Assembly: GCA_947493495.1 (NCBI GenBank)
Contig: CANLRN010000006.1
Coordinates: 43,760 to 107,759 of the forward strand
DNA length: 64,000 nucleotides
From: an uncultured Aquimarina sp.
GTDB lineage: Bacteria > Bacteroidota > Bacteroidia > Flavobacteriales > Flavobacteriaceae
Direction: 5' to 3'
Shown: in pieces, positions 55,360-64,000 of the stretch
Position numbering within the stretch: the stretch's first letter is position 1
Layout: every line of letters begins with the position of its first letter
Position numbers and translations under genes: made by a program
Notes under the pieces: generated by a model
Database searches by the model: none
The model's input: only the letters and a program-made list of their open reading frames with translations
What the model was told of the DNA's origin: nothing

Positions 55360-57408
55360 TTATAAATTATACTTTTCACTTAATAAAACGGCTTCACTTC
55401 TCAATAATTCATTTGTATCTTCTTTTGCTTTATTGATAAAGTCTATTGCTAATTCATCAGGTTGGATCCCTTTGGTTTCTAGAACAATCCTTAGTGCAAT
55501 TGTAGTAACAATACGTGTTCCTGTTTTTTTTGCAGCTGTTCCGTATAGAGGAACTAGTTCTTCAATAGTTACATTCTTGGCTGCTTCTATTATTTTTATT
55601 TTAAGAGCTTCTCTCTTGTTATCTGGTAAATTAGTATACTTCTTCCCTGCCCTTTTTATTTCGTCGATTGCAAGAACTTCTCTCTGCGTATTCTTCGGGG
55701 GTTTGTTATTATTAGATTGTGTATTAGCTGTAGGTTTAACTTTTGCCCAAGTATCACGTAGACCAACCGTTTTATTAAAAACTAATCTATCCGTTGTGGT
55801 GTCTGGATCTACATTAAAATATCCTAATCTCTGAAATTGAAATTGTTCTAATGGTTTTATATTTTTAAGACTTGGTTCTACATATCCAGTAATTACTTTT
55901 AATGAATCTGGGTTTATAAATTCCATAAAATCTATATCCTTATGACCATCAGGAGCTTCATCATTAAAGAGCCGATCATATATTCTTATTTCTGCTGGGA
56001 CAGCCTGTTGTACAGCCACCCAATGTAATGTTCCTTTTACATTGCGTTTAGACTCCTCTGTTCCGCTTCCTGATTTGCTTTTGGGATCATAGGTACAATG
56101 GATTTCGGTAATAGTATCATTTGCATCTTTTATCACCTTTTCGCCTTTAATAATATATGCGTTTTTAAGACGGACTTCTTTATCTAATGTAAGCCTAAAA
56201 TACTTACGGCCAGCTGTTTCTTTAAAATCCTCTCTTTCAATATATAATTCTTTACCAAAAGGTATTTTTCGTGACCCTGCTGTTTCATCTTCTGGATTAT
56301 TTTCTGCATCTAACCATTCTTCTTTTCCTTCTGGATAATTGATTATAACTAGTTTAACAGGATCCAAAACCGACATTACTCTAGGAGCTGTTTTATTAAG
56401 GTCTTCGCGAATACAAAATTCTAATAAAGAAACATCTATTACATTTTCTCTTTTCGCAACTCCAACTGTTTCTACAAACTTTCTAATAGAAGAAGGCGTA
56501 TATCCTCTTCTTCTAAGTCCAGAAATTGTAGGCATCCGCGGGTCGTCCCATCCTTTAACAATACCTTCATTAACCAATCTTAGTAATTTACGCTTACTCA
56601 TAATCGTATAACTTAGGTTAAGTCTTGCAAATTCTCTTTGCTTAGGTCGTATGCCATTATTTGTATAAATCTGATCTAAAAACCAATCATATAGTTTTCT
56701 GTGAGGCTTAAATTCTAAAGAACATAAGGAATGAGATATCTTTTCTATGTAATCACTCTCTCCGTGTGTCCAATCATACATTGGATATATACACCAATTA
56801 TCTGCTGTTCTATGGTGCGTTTTTTTAAGTATTCTATACATTAATGGATCGCGCATAAGCATATTAGGGTCTGTCATGTCAATTTTGGCCCGTAATACAT
56901 ACTCTCCTTCATCGAATTCTCCTGATTTCATTCGTTTAAAAAGATCCAAGTTTTCTTCTACAGATGTATCTCGATATGGACTATTTATGCCTGGTGTAGT
57001 AGTCGTTCCTTTTTGGTTAGCAATTTCTTCCGATGATTGTGCATCTACATAAGCTTTTCCTTCTTTTATCAATGCAATCGTCCAATCATACAATTGCTCA
57101 AAATAATCAGATGAGTAACATTCTTTATCCCATTGATATCCTAGCCAAGAAATATCTTTTTTTATCGCATCTACATATTCTTGTTCTTCTTTTGCTGGAT
57201 TAGTATCATCAAAACGTAAATTTACTGGTGCATTATATTTTAATCCAAGCCCAAAACTTATTCCTATTGCTTTAGTATGACCTATATGCAAATAGCCATT
57301 AGGTTCTGGAGGAAAACGAAAACGCAGGTCTTTCTTTTCCATCCCTTGAGAAAGATCTTCTTCGATAATATGCTCGATAAAATTGAGTGAATTTTTTTCT
57401 TCTGCCAT
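55360..57408 (-). CDS. glnS: glutamine--tRNA ligase with C-terminal extension
   Basis: 682 aa from ATG 57408 (MAEEKNSLNFIEHIIEEDLS); the frame to 57459 adds 17 residues that look like noncoding DNA. Class I motifs: RFPPEPNGYLHIGHTKAIGI, FDDTNPAKEEQEYVDAI, YTIMSKRKLLRLV (KMSKS loop) and the anticodon-binding barrels with QRLGYFNVDPDTT. The last about 100 residues (LPDNKREALKIKIIEAAKNV onward) form an extra helical domain of the kind annotated as YqeY-like in Bacteroidetes enzymes. It charges tRNA-Gln directly. Confidence 0.94.
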   Translation of the reverse strand: MAEEKNSLNFIEHIIEEDLSQGMEKKDLRFRFPPEPNGYLHIGHTKAIGISFGLGLKYNAPVNLRFDDTNPAKEEQEYVDAIKKDISWLGYQWDKECYSSDYFEQLYDWTIALIKEGKAYVDAQSSEEIANQKGTTTTPGINSPYRDTSVEENLDLFKRMKSGEFDEGEYVLRAKIDMTDPNMLMRDPLMYRILKKTHHRTADNWCIYPMYDWTHGESDYIEKISHSLCSLEFKPHRKLYDWFLDQIYTNNGIRPKQREFARLNLSYTIMSKRKLLRLVNEGIVKGWDDPRMPTISGLRRRGYTPSSIRKFVETVGVAKRENVIDVSLLEFCIREDLNKTAPRVMSVLDPVKLVIINYPEGKEEWLDAENNPEDETAGSRKIPFGKELYIEREDFKETAGRKYFRLTLDKEVRLKNAYIIKGEKVIKDANDTITEIHCTYDPKSKSGSGTEESKRNVKGTLHWVAVQQAVPAEIRIYDRLFNDEAPDGHKDIDFMEFINPDSLKVITGYVEPSLKNIKPLEQFQFQRLGYFNVDPDTTTDRLVFNKTVGLRDTWAKVKPTANTQSNNNKPPKNTQREVLAIDEIKRAGKKYTNLPDNKREALKIKIIEAAKNVTIEELVPLYGTAAKKTGTRIVTTIALRIVLETKGIQPDELAIDFINKAKEDTNELLRSEAVLLSEKYNL

Positions 57409-57425
57409 CTTAAAAAAATAAAACA

Positions 57426-57433
57426 CAAAACTA
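57426..57433 (-). promoter_or_regulatory. TAnnTTTG -7 element of glnS
   Basis: The minus strand reads TAGTTTTG, 17 bp before the ATG at 57408. It lies within the longer frame and so supports the shorter start. Confidence 0.5.
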
Positions 57434-57539
57434 CTAATATTTCTAATGAAGCTCGGCAATTAAATGAAATCTATTTTAGGATCAATATATTTATACGCCG
57501 ATGCCTTAATTTCTTTTATTACTTCACAAACATTCTTAG

Positions 57540-57547
57540 TATATTTG
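57540..57547 (+). promoter_or_regulatory. TAnnTTTG -7 element of folB
   Basis: TATATTTG, ending 11 bp before the GTG start of folB; the transcript would have a leader of only a few nucleotides. Confidence 0.45.
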
Positions 57548-57558
57548 TTAAAAAATTT

Positions 57559-57915
57559 GTGGGATTTATTACGCTAAAAAACATCAAGATATATGCGTAT
57601 CACGGATGTTTAGTTGAAGAAAAAAAAATAGGGTCTGACTACAAGGTTGATCTTACAGTAAAAGCAAACTTAAGTAAATCTGCAAACAGTGACCACCTTG
57701 CAGATACTGTAGACTATGTGCATCTTAATTTGATTGTTAAAGAAGAGATGGCTATTCGATCTAAATTGTTAGAACATGCTGCAGAACGAATATTATCTCG
57801 TATATTAGATGAACTCCCACTAGTTAATTATGTAGAAGTAGATGTCTCCAAAATTAATCCTCCTATTGGTGGAAATGTAGAAATGGTAACGATTACAAGG
57901 AGTAAAAAAAGATAA
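57559..57915 (+). CDS. folB: dihydroneopterin aldolase
   Basis: 118-aa enzyme of folate synthesis, converting dihydroneopterin to 6-hydroxymethyl-dihydropterin and glycolaldehyde. Conserved: ITLKNIKIYAYHGCLVEEKK (the YAYHGC motif with the active-site region), ADTVDYVHLNLIVKEEM, LLEHAAERILSRIL, and VDVSKINPPIGGNVEMVTI with the catalytic Lys region. The start codon is GTG at 57559, as no ATG precedes the conserved FITLKNI segment. Followed by tRNA-Cys. Confidence 0.93.
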   Translation: MGFITLKNIKIYAYHGCLVEEKKIGSDYKVDLTVKANLSKSANSDHLADTVDYVHLNLIVKEEMAIRSKLLEHAAERILSRILDELPLVNYVEVDVSKINPPIGGNVEMVTITRSKKR

Positions 57916-57943
57916 TTTAAACCCATGTAATGATAAATTTTTT

Positions 57944-57951
57944 TACATTTG
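57944..57951 (+). promoter_or_regulatory. TAnnTTTG -7 element of tRNA-Cys
   Basis: TACATTTG, 19 bp upstream of the first base of the mature tRNA; matches the consensus. Confidence 0.55.
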
Positions 57952-57970
57952 CCATCTAAAAATAAAACAG

Positions 57971-58041
57971 GGTGTCGTGGCCGAGTGGCTAGGCAGTGGT
58001 CTGCAACACCATCTACAGCGGTTCGAATCCGCTCGACACCT
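57971..58041 (+). tRNA. tRNA-Cys (anticodon GCA)
   Basis: 71-nt cloverleaf: acceptor GGTGTCG with CGACACC, D-arm GCC-GAGTGGCTA-GGC, anticodon loop CTGCAAC giving GCA, short variable loop, T-arm AGCGG-TTCGAAT-CCGCT, discriminator T. The 3' CCA is not encoded. One wobble pair closes the anticodon stem. Confidence 0.97.
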
Positions 58042-58042
58042 C

Positions 58043-58075
58043 AAAAAAATCCTGTGAAATTTCACAGGATTTTTT
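58043..58075. terminator. bidirectional terminator between tRNA-Cys and the LysE-type gene
   Basis: Perfect inverted repeat: a run of A, ATCCTGTGAAATTTCACAGGAT, a run of T. Stem ATCCTGTGAAA/TTTCACAGGAT with flanking A and T tracts works on both strands for these convergent units. Confidence 0.85.
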
Positions 58076-58079
58076 AATG

Positions 58080-58769
58080 CTATCTATTGTCTGGTGTAAT
58101 TTTTTCTATTCTATTCTTTATTTTTTTCTCCATTTTATCGGGTAGTACCCCTTTAATAATAAAAAAAACTCCAAAAACAACTAAGATAATACTAATACTG
58201 CGTTTGATAAGATAGGTTCGTTTTGGTGTTAATTTCTTTTTTAATCTTTTAGCTAATAGCATCTTAAGGACATCAGTAAATAAATATGTACTTAAGACTA
58301 ATATAAAAAATACAATTATTCTATTAGTATCCATATCCATTTGCGGCCCAGCTACTACTATTACTCCTATCCAAAAAGCTAAGACTCCAATATTGATAAA
58401 ATTAAGAAGAAAACCTTTAAAAAAAAGCATGAAATAGTTGTGCTTGTTAATCACTTCTACAGAGGTGTCTCTTAATTTATGATAGTTTTTTTTCTCTTTA
58501 ATGAAAGCTATCGCTCCATAAGTACACAATAACATACCTCCAAACACAAATAATGCAGGATCATCTTTTATTTTTTCTAATATCTTATTCGTACTAAAGT
58601 AAGCTATTAGAATAAAAGCTATATCCGCTAATATTACTCCTAGATCTACTGCTAAAGCTGCCCTAAACCCTTTGATTGCTGCGGTTTCTAATAAGACAAA
58701 GAATACAGGCCCAATTAAAAAAGCTAATAAAAAACCTAAAGGAATAGCAGCCTGTGCGTCTTGAAACAT
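58080..58769 (-). CDS. LysE family translocator
   Basis: 229-aa inner-membrane exporter with about six helices. The N-terminus AAIPLGFLLAFLIGPVFFVL with the GPVFF motif and ALAVDLGVILADIAFILIAY is characteristic of the LysE/RhtB superfamily; later helices include FFKGFLLNFINIGVLAFWIG and the basic C-terminal tail. LysE-type proteins export amino acids or small cations; substrate unknown. Monocistronic with a TAAATTTG promoter motif. Confidence 0.85.
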   Translation of the reverse strand: MFQDAQAAIPLGFLLAFLIGPVFFVLLETAAIKGFRAALAVDLGVILADIAFILIAYFSTNKILEKIKDDPALFVFGGMLLCTYGAIAFIKEKKNYHKLRDTSVEVINKHNYFMLFFKGFLLNFINIGVLAFWIGVIVVAGPQMDMDTNRIIVFFILVLSTYLFTDVLKMLLAKRLKKKLTPKRTYLIKRSISIILVVFGVFFIIKGVLPDKMEKKIKNRIEKITPDNR

Positions 58770-58792
58770 AGTTTTTGCAAGTGTATTTCTTA

Positions 58793-58800
58793 CAAATTTA
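58793..58800 (-). promoter_or_regulatory. TAnnTTTG -7 element of the LysE-type gene
   Basis: The minus strand reads TAAATTTG, 23 bp before the ATG at 58769. Confidence 0.5.
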
Positions 58801-58811
58801 GAAAATACTGA

Positions 58812-59486
58812 TTAGTTAACCTCTATTATTTTACCTCCAAATACTTTTTTACCATCAACTTCTTTTGGGTTTCCATAAATTCTTATGGTCCCTCCTGCTG
58901 CTGTATTAGCTTTTACATAATCACTAGCATAGACGTTAGCTCTTCCTCCAGCACTAATTTTTACTACTGTATTTTTTGTTTTTAATTCTTCTGATATATA
59001 CTGTCCTCCAGCTTTTACTGTTACTTCTTGTTCTTTTGCACTTCCTTCTATATGTAATCCTCCACCAGTTATAGCTCTTGCTAATAATTTATCTGTTTCA
59101 ATCTCTGCATATATACCTCCTCCTTCTTGTGCTCTTAGATCCAATTCTTCAGCTGTAAGAATACCTTTTAATTTTACTTTAGCACCTTCATTAACATCTA
59201 TCTTAGAAAGTGCTGTATAATATACTGTAACCAATGTGTTGTTATTATCCCAAGTATTACTTAGCGACATTTTTATCTTCAGTACATTTTCTTTGAGTAC
59301 TACATCTACTTCTTTTCTATTTATTCCGCTTATTTCAACTTTATTCTCATCTCCTTTCATAAGTTTAACTTCTACTTTATCAAAAACTTTGAGCTCATTA
59401 AAATGTTCAAGTTTTTTTGTGATCACTTCCTGTCCCTGAACTAATGATGTTGCAATAATTACTGCAAGTATTACTAACTTTTTCAT
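58812..59486 (-). CDS. head-GIN domain (DUF2807) secreted protein
   Basis: 224 aa with a signal peptide (MKKLVILAVIIATSLVQGQE) followed by a right-handed beta-helix-like domain of the DUF2807 / head-GIN family: FNELKVFDKVEVKLMKGDEN, TALSKIDVNEGAKVKLKG, LLARAITGGGLHIEGSAKEQ, and AGGRANVYASDYVKANTAAG. These are common secreted or periplasmic proteins in Bacteroidetes with no firm function. It lies 34 bp downstream of rnr and may be co-transcribed with it. Confidence 0.85.
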   Translation of the reverse strand: MKKLVILAVIIATSLVQGQEVITKKLEHFNELKVFDKVEVKLMKGDENKVEISGINRKEVDVVLKENVLKIKMSLSNTWDNNNTLVTVYYTALSKIDVNEGAKVKLKGILTAEELDLRAQEGGGIYAEIETDKLLARAITGGGLHIEGSAKEQEVTVKAGGQYISEELKTKNTVVKISAGGRANVYASDYVKANTAAGGTIRIYGNPKEVDGKKVFGGKIIEVN

Positions 59487-59520
59487 TTTACTTAATTTTT
59501 AAAAATAGCTATTGTGTGAT

Positions 59521-61722
59521 TTATTCCATTTCTACTTTACTTCCTAATAATACAAAATCTAAATGTCTTTTTATAAGATCTGCATTTTTTACTTTGACAT
59601 ATACTTCATCCCCTAATTGGTATATTTTTTTAGAATTTTGTCCAATTACCGAGTACTCATCCTGATCAAAAACATAGTGATCATCATTCATATCTTTTAA
59701 ACGAATCATACCTTCGCATTTGTTGTTTATAATTTCTACATAAATACCCCATTCTGTTACTCCAGAAATTACTCCTAAAAACTGTTCATCTTTATGATCC
59801 TGCATGAATTTTATCTGCATGAATTTTATAGAATCTCTCTCTGCACTAGCGGCTACACCTTCCATAGAACTACTATGATTACATTTTTCTTCATATTCTT
59901 CTTCTGATGTAGATTTTCCTTTATCCAGATAATGTTGTAACAAACGATGTGCCATAACATCTGGATACCTTCTAATTGGAGATGTAAAATGCGAATAATA
60001 ATCAAATGCTAATCCGTAATGACCAATATTATGAGTTGTATATTCTGCTTTGCTCATACTACGTATTGCTAATGTATCTACTAGATTCTGCTCTTTTTTT
60101 CCTTGTACATCTTTTAATAAACCATTCAATGAATTTGTTGTTGTTTTACGATCTCGAAGATCTAATTTATACCCAAATCTTCCTATTATATTTTGCAAGG
60201 CAGCAAGTTTTTCATCATTTGGTTCATCATGAACTCTATAAATAAAGGTTTTTTTAGGGTTTTGTTTTCCTATGAATTCTGCAACTTTTCTATTAGCAAG
60301 TAACATAAACTCTTCGATCAGTTTATTAGCATCTTTAGAAGTCTTAAAAAAAACACCTACTGGATTGTTTTGTTCATTTAGATTAAACTTTACTTCTACT
60401 TTATCAAAAGAGATAGCACCTTCTCTCATTCGTTGACCACGCATAATCTTTGCTAAATCATCTAATTTTAGCACTGCATCTGCAATTTTTTGATCCGTTT
60501 TATAAGATTTTCCTGTTAGAGAAATCTCAGGAGGAATACTATTTTCTTTAGTTTCTATAATATGTTGTGCCTCTTCATAGGCAAAACGAGCATCAGAGTA
60601 GGTTACTGTTCTACCAAACCATTGATTCTTAATCTCTGCTTTATCATTTAATTCGAAAACTGCAGAAAAGGTATATTTTTCTTCATTAGGCCTTAATGAA
60701 CACGCATTGTTAGACAACACCTCTGGCAGCATAGGAACAACTCTATCTACCAAATATACAGAAGTAGCTCTTTCATAAGCTTCATCGTCTAGTATTGTTC
60801 CTGGCAATACATAATGTGAAACATCTGCTATATGAATTCCTATTTCATAATTACCATTCTCTAAAACTTCAAAAGACAATGCATCATCAAAATCCTTAGC
60901 ATCTTTTGGATCGATAGTAAATGTCAGCGTTTTACGCATATCTCTACGTTTCTTAATCTCTGACTCCTGGATAGATGTATCTAAATTATTAGCAAAATCT
61001 TCTACCTCAGATGGAAATTCATACGGTAACCCATATTGCGCTAATATAGCGTGGATCTCTGTGTCATGATCTCCTGGTTTTCCTAGAACTTTTATTATTC
61101 TACCAAAAGGAGAATCAGCTTTTTCTGGCCAGTCTTCGAGTTTTACTAATACCTTATCACCATCTTCAGCATCTTTAATTTTATTTTTAGGAACAAAAAT
61201 ATCTGTATACATTCTCCCATCTTGCATATTCACAAAAGCATATTTCTTTTGTATTTCTATGACTCCTACAAATTCTTCTCTTTTTCTAGTAATTATTCTA
61301 GCGATTTCTCCTTCACTTTTTCCTCTTCTTTTTCGCTTATAAATGTATACTTCTACTTCATCGCCATGTAGCGCTTTATTAAGATTGTTTTTTGGAATAA
61401 ATACATCATCATCTAATTCTTCTACAATTACATATCCAGTTCCTTTAGAGGTAATATCTAATACTCCGGTATAGGTATTTATATTAGGAATGATTCTAAA
61501 TTTTCCTCTTTCTACTTCTTCTATTTCTTTTTTTGCTGCTAATTGAGCCAATTTTTTTACTATTTGATTACGGCTGCTTGGATCATCTACTCCAAATTTT
61601 GCAGCTATCTGCTTATAATTAAAAAAATTTGTCGGCTCTGCCTTAAGTATTTTAAGTATTCCTTGTGTTATATTTTCTATTTTTGGAGACTTTTTTCTAC
61701 CTCTATTTCTTTTTCTTTTCAT
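59521..61722 (-). CDS. rnr: ribonuclease R
   Basis: 733-aa 3'-5' exoribonuclease of the RNB family. N-terminal helix-turn-helix-like segment (TNFFNYKQIAAKFGVDDPSS), two cold-shock domains (about 70-220), RNB domain with the active-site DPKDAKDFDDALSFEVLENG (about 265-285) and the SKAEYTTHNIGHYGLAFDYY and SPIRRYPDVMAHRLL segments, and a C-terminal S1 domain (FLGVISGVTEWGIYVEIINN). It degrades structured RNA and helps rRNA quality control. The basic N-terminus (MKRKRNRGRKKSPK) is typical. Confidence 0.96.
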   Translation of the reverse strand: MKRKRNRGRKKSPKIENITQGILKILKAEPTNFFNYKQIAAKFGVDDPSSRNQIVKKLAQLAAKKEIEEVERGKFRIIPNINTYTGVLDITSKGTGYVIVEELDDDVFIPKNNLNKALHGDEVEVYIYKRKRRGKSEGEIARIITRKREEFVGVIEIQKKYAFVNMQDGRMYTDIFVPKNKIKDAEDGDKVLVKLEDWPEKADSPFGRIIKVLGKPGDHDTEIHAILAQYGLPYEFPSEVEDFANNLDTSIQESEIKKRRDMRKTLTFTIDPKDAKDFDDALSFEVLENGNYEIGIHIADVSHYVLPGTILDDEAYERATSVYLVDRVVPMLPEVLSNNACSLRPNEEKYTFSAVFELNDKAEIKNQWFGRTVTYSDARFAYEEAQHIIETKENSIPPEISLTGKSYKTDQKIADAVLKLDDLAKIMRGQRMREGAISFDKVEVKFNLNEQNNPVGVFFKTSKDANKLIEEFMLLANRKVAEFIGKQNPKKTFIYRVHDEPNDEKLAALQNIIGRFGYKLDLRDRKTTTNSLNGLLKDVQGKKEQNLVDTLAIRSMSKAEYTTHNIGHYGLAFDYYSHFTSPIRRYPDVMAHRLLQHYLDKGKSTSEEEYEEKCNHSSSMEGVAASAERDSIKFMQIKFMQDHKDEQFLGVISGVTEWGIYVEIINNKCEGMIRLKDMNDDHYVFDQDEYSVIGQNSKKIYQLGDEVYVKVKNADLIKRHLDFVLLGSKVEME

Positions 61723-61916
61723 TAATGTTTTTTAAGTCAATGAGATAAAATTACTATTTATATTACTATTTTTTTAAATATAAAATTTTAAAAATATCTC
61801 TTTTTTTATGGTTATAAAACTCTAGTATTTTTCTTCGTATTGCTTTGCTAGATTACTCTAAGTAAAATAGAATAATTTATATATAATACTAAGTCTATTT
61901 TTAATTCGTTTATCAT

Positions 61917-62105
61917 ATGATTAGCATGTGTAAAGTAAAAAAAATTCATACAATCATATTTTTCTTTATCCTTATATTTATATTAGGTATATATTCATTT
62001 ACTTTATATATAGATAATACAATAGATCAGAAAACAGAGCCTGCAGAACACACAGAAATGGACAAATCTATACCCCCTAAAAGAGAAGCTACTGAAATTA
62101 ATTAA
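61917..62105 (+). CDS. small single-pass membrane protein
   Basis: 62 aa: a basic N-terminus (MISMCKVKKIH), one hydrophobic helix (TIIFFFILIFILGIYSFTLY), then a polar tail with DKSIPPKREATEIN. No family recognised. The start could also be the second ATG at 61926. It follows a 194-bp AT-rich gap in which I see nothing else, and precedes the DUF2007 gene by 50 bp. Confidence 0.5.
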   Translation: MISMCKVKKIHTIIFFFILIFILGIYSFTLYIDNTIDQKTEPAEHTEMDKSIPPKREATEIN

Positions 62106-62155
62106 TCCTTATTAAATTTTGTATATTTAGGTAATCTAGTATCAGGATTATTTAT

Positions 62156-62395
62156 ATGAAAGATTTTATTACAATTGCAACATTCACCTATCCAAACGAA
62201 TATGCAATATTACGACTTCTTTTGGAAAGAGAAAATATTTCATTCTTTTTTGAAAACGAAACTATGATTGGTGTCTTTCCTTTTTACTCTAATGCTCTTG
62301 GCGGAATCAACCTAAAAATCCATCTTAAGGATAAAAAAAGAGTTCTGAAAATTATAGAAGAACTTAATACGAATTCTCATTTACGTATCGTTTAA
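62156..62395 (+). CDS. DUF2007 domain protein
   Basis: 79-aa soluble protein with the small ferredoxin-like DUF2007 fold: FITIATFTYPNEYAILRLLL and ERENISFFFENETMIGVFPF, then GINLKIHLKDKKRVLKIIEE. The family is sometimes named putative signal-transducing protein, but no function is established. Confidence 0.8.
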   Translation: MKDFITIATFTYPNEYAILRLLLERENISFFFENETMIGVFPFYSNALGGINLKIHLKDKKRVLKIIEELNTNSHLRIV

Positions 62396-63016
62396 TTGTC
62401 AATAGTATACCACAAAATGTATATTTTATATGGCAAATTAGTGCTTAAGTTAAATTTAACACTATAGTTTTCAACATTTATTAATATACTATTCTTTTTC
62501 TTTTTAAAATTAAAATAAATAATGATGATTATGATGTACTGTGTATAGCGGTATAACTTTTCTTTCTTTCTTTTGTTTTATTTATTAGGATTACTTTTCA
62601 GTACTATATGAACAAGATATCATCGATATAAAAGGCTGAAAATGTTATATAATTGTATTTTAATTAACAACTGTTGATAGTTTATAAAAACATGAATTTA
62701 TTAATAATTTTATTTAAAAACGGTAGTTAATAATCTATAGTTAGTATTTAAAAACTTATCTAAAAAAACATACTATATAATTTTGATTTATGATAATAAA
62801 GTGTGTATTCTAATAAAAAGTGATAGTACCAAAAAAACTTACTCTATTTTAAGAACTATTTATTGACATATGATGTTAACCAATACTACAACTTATTAAC
62901 ATTGATATAATATTTAATTAAGGTATTGATAATGTTAAATAAAGTAGGTAGGAGAATTATATGGATTAAAGTATCTTTGTTTTTAAATATATATAATTTT
63001 TAAAAACAAAAAAGTT
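62396..63016. other. 620-bp AT-rich noncoding region upstream of rpiB
   Basis: No ORF on either strand. It holds an imperfect inverted repeat (TTATTAACATT near 62893, AATGTTAAATAA near 62931) and a TATCTTTG promoter motif at the right end. No cluster of DnaA boxes was found, so I do not call an origin. Confidence 0.45.
62972..62979 (+). promoter_or_regulatory. TAnnTTTG -7 element of rpiB
   Basis: TATCTTTG, 37 bp before the GTG start of rpiB. Confidence 0.5.
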
Positions 63017-63448
63017 GTGAAAATAGCTATTGGAAACGATCACGCAGGAACAGAATATAAATTTGCTATTGTAGCATATCTAGAATCACAAGGGATAGAG
63101 GTAATTAATTATGGTACAGATGAGGATAGTAGTGTAGATTATCCAGATTTTGTACACCCTGTTGCGAAAGAAATAGAAAAAGGAACGGTAGATTTTGGTA
63201 TTTTAATATGTGGTAGTGGTAATGGTGTTTCTATGACAGCAAATAAATACAAAAATGTGCGGGCAGGACTATGTTGGACAGACGAGATAACAAGATTAGT
63301 CCGAGAACATAACAATGCTAATATTATAAGTATTCCAGCACGTTTTACATCACTTCCTCAGGTAATTGAGATGGTAAAGACTTTCCTCGCTACAGAATTT
63401 GAAGGAGGAAGACATCAAAATAGAGTGAATAAAATTGCAATGTGTTAA
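63017..63448 (+). CDS. rpiB: ribose 5-phosphate isomerase B
   Basis: 143-aa member of the RpiB/LacA/LacB family, interconverting ribose 5-phosphate and ribulose 5-phosphate. Conserved: IAIGNDHAGTEYKFAIVAYL, NYGTDEDSSVDYPDFVHPVA, ILICGSGNGVSMTANKYKNV (active-site Cys region) and REHNNANIISIPARF. The start is GTG at 63017, since the next Met is internal. Followed after 10 bp by the GNAT gene. Confidence 0.93.
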   Translation: MKIAIGNDHAGTEYKFAIVAYLESQGIEVINYGTDEDSSVDYPDFVHPVAKEIEKGTVDFGILICGSGNGVSMTANKYKNVRAGLCWTDEITRLVREHNNANIISIPARFTSLPQVIEMVKTFLATEFEGGRHQNRVNKIAMC

Positions 63449-63458
63449 TAATGCATGA

Positions 63459-63908
63459 ATGAGTTTATTACATTTTGAAATTAAAACATTTGAAGAGTTG
63501 TCAGGTACAGAAGTATACAAAATTTTGCGCTTACGCGCTGAAGTATTTGTTGTAGAACAAGATTGTGTATATCAGGACATTGATGATAAAGACCAAAAAG
63601 CATTACACATAATTGGGTATAAGAATTCTGAAATTGTTGCTTATACCAGAATTTTTGACGCAGGTGATTATTTTGATGATGCAAGTATTGGCAGGGTAGT
63701 AGTATCAGAAAAAGAGAGAAAATATGGACATGGTCATAAGTTGATGTCATATAGTATCAAAGCAGTAGAAGAAAAATTTACTACTGATAAGATTAAAGTA
63801 TCTGCTCAATGTTATCTAAAAAGTTTCTATGAGACACACGGTTTTAAACAAATAGGCGAGGAGTATCTAGAAGATGGGATACCTCATATAGCTATGATAA
63901 CATCATAA
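63459..63908 (+). CDS. GNAT family N-acetyltransferase (ElaA-like)
   Basis: 149 aa with the ElaA-type N-terminus (EVYKILRLRAEVFVVEQDCV, YQDIDDKDQKALHIIGYKNS) and the acetyl-CoA motif region IGRVVVSEKERKYGHGHKLM, then CYLKSFYETHGFKQIGEEYL and EDGIPHIAMI. Acetyl acceptor unknown. Probably co-transcribed with rpiB. Confidence 0.9.
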   Translation: MSLLHFEIKTFEELSGTEVYKILRLRAEVFVVEQDCVYQDIDDKDQKALHIIGYKNSEIVAYTRIFDAGDYFDDASIGRVVVSEKERKYGHGHKLMSYSIKAVEEKFTTDKIKVSAQCYLKSFYETHGFKQIGEEYLEDGIPHIAMITS

Positions 63909-63945
63909 ATTTGCTAATAGTTTTGTAAGCTTCCCCCAAAACCGA

Positions 63946-63985
63946 ACTGTTTAAAAGTATAAAAATAGTTTTAACTTTAAACAGT
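63946..63985. promoter_or_regulatory. inverted repeat in front of the last gene
   Basis: ACTGTTTAAA (63946-63955) and its exact reverse complement TTTAAACAGT (63976-63985) are separated by 20 bp, ending 4 bp before a likely ATG at 63990. The spacing suits an operator for a dimeric regulator or a hairpin over the start site. Confidence 0.4.
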
Positions 63986-63989
63986 AATT

Positions 63990-64000
63990 ATGAGAAAGAG
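63990..64000 (+). CDS. start of a further gene, cut by the window
   Basis: ATGAGAAAGAG begins at 63990 after a TAACTTTA motif (one base from the -7 consensus) and an inverted repeat. Only three codons are visible, so nothing can be said of the product. Confidence 0.3.

Noticed and set aside
62396..63016. AT-rich gap as a replication origin
   Set aside because: No cluster of TTATCCACA-type boxes and no neighbouring dnaA or dnaN; AT-richness alone is common in this genome.

Overview
The window is AT-rich chromosomal DNA from a member of the Bacteroidetes, almost certainly Flavobacteriaceae (an Aquimarina-like marine genus is a guess). The support is internal: a type IX secretion (T9SS) surface-protein operon with C-terminal 'gliding motility-associated' sorting domains and PorP/SprF partners, several TAnnTTTG (-7) promoter motifs of the Bacteroidetes sigma factor, near absence of Shine-Dalgarno sequences, and families typical of this group (DUF4837, DUF4175, the probable DUF6909 family, GH3-like and head-GIN proteins). 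No prophage, plasmid or CRISPR signature is visible.

Layout. 1-10.7 kb (minus strand): one long polysaccharide operon. A conserved protein with a nucleoside-phosphorylase-like half is followed by a Wzz-like protein, rfbB, rfbA, rfbC, a second Wzz-like protein, rfbD, wecB, wecC and a FISUMP-type lipoprotein cut by the window edge. It supplies dTDP-L-rhamnose and UDP-ManNAcA, but no glycosyltransferase, flippase or polymerase lies inside the window. 10.8-20.9 kb: housekeeping and envelope genes (GH3-like, M23 peptidase, tatA, tex, DUF4837 lipoprotein, LysM lytic transglycosylase, pgk), interrupted by a 0.5-kb noncoding stretch with a 171-bp imperfect inverted repeat. 21.25-22.43 kb: a decayed IS4-family insertion sequence with recognisable terminal inverted repeats. 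22.5-24.1 kb: holB and a DoxX-like gene.

24.3-42.1 kb (minus strand): the main accessory feature, a four-gene surface-adhesin operon with the gene order of sprC-sprD-sprB-sprF of Flavobacterium johnsoniae. It encodes a 674-aa T9SS type B cargo protein, a 1156-aa PorP-like barrel fused to a roughly 600-residue coiled coil and two SPOR-like repeats, a 3775-aa SprB-repeat adhesin, and a PorP/SprF protein. The coiled coil includes fifteen in-register 45-bp repeats.

42.1-50.7 kb: a long noncoding region, an OmpH-like lipoprotein, a methyltransferase, a frameshifted small gene, mnmG, ybeY and a DUF4175 protein. Four parS-like palindromes (TGTTCCACGTGGAAC plus A or T) lie around mnmG, one of them inside the 3' end of ybeY and inside a perfect 46-bp palindrome. 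This suggests a chromosome-partition centre, possibly near the origin. 50.8-64 kb: AlkB-like monooxygenase, gltX, an SPFH protein, glnS, folB, tRNA-Cys(GCA), LysE-type exporter, head-GIN protein, RNase R, small proteins, rpiB and a GNAT acetyltransferase.

All calls rest on reading the sequence and on knowledge of the families; no database search was possible.
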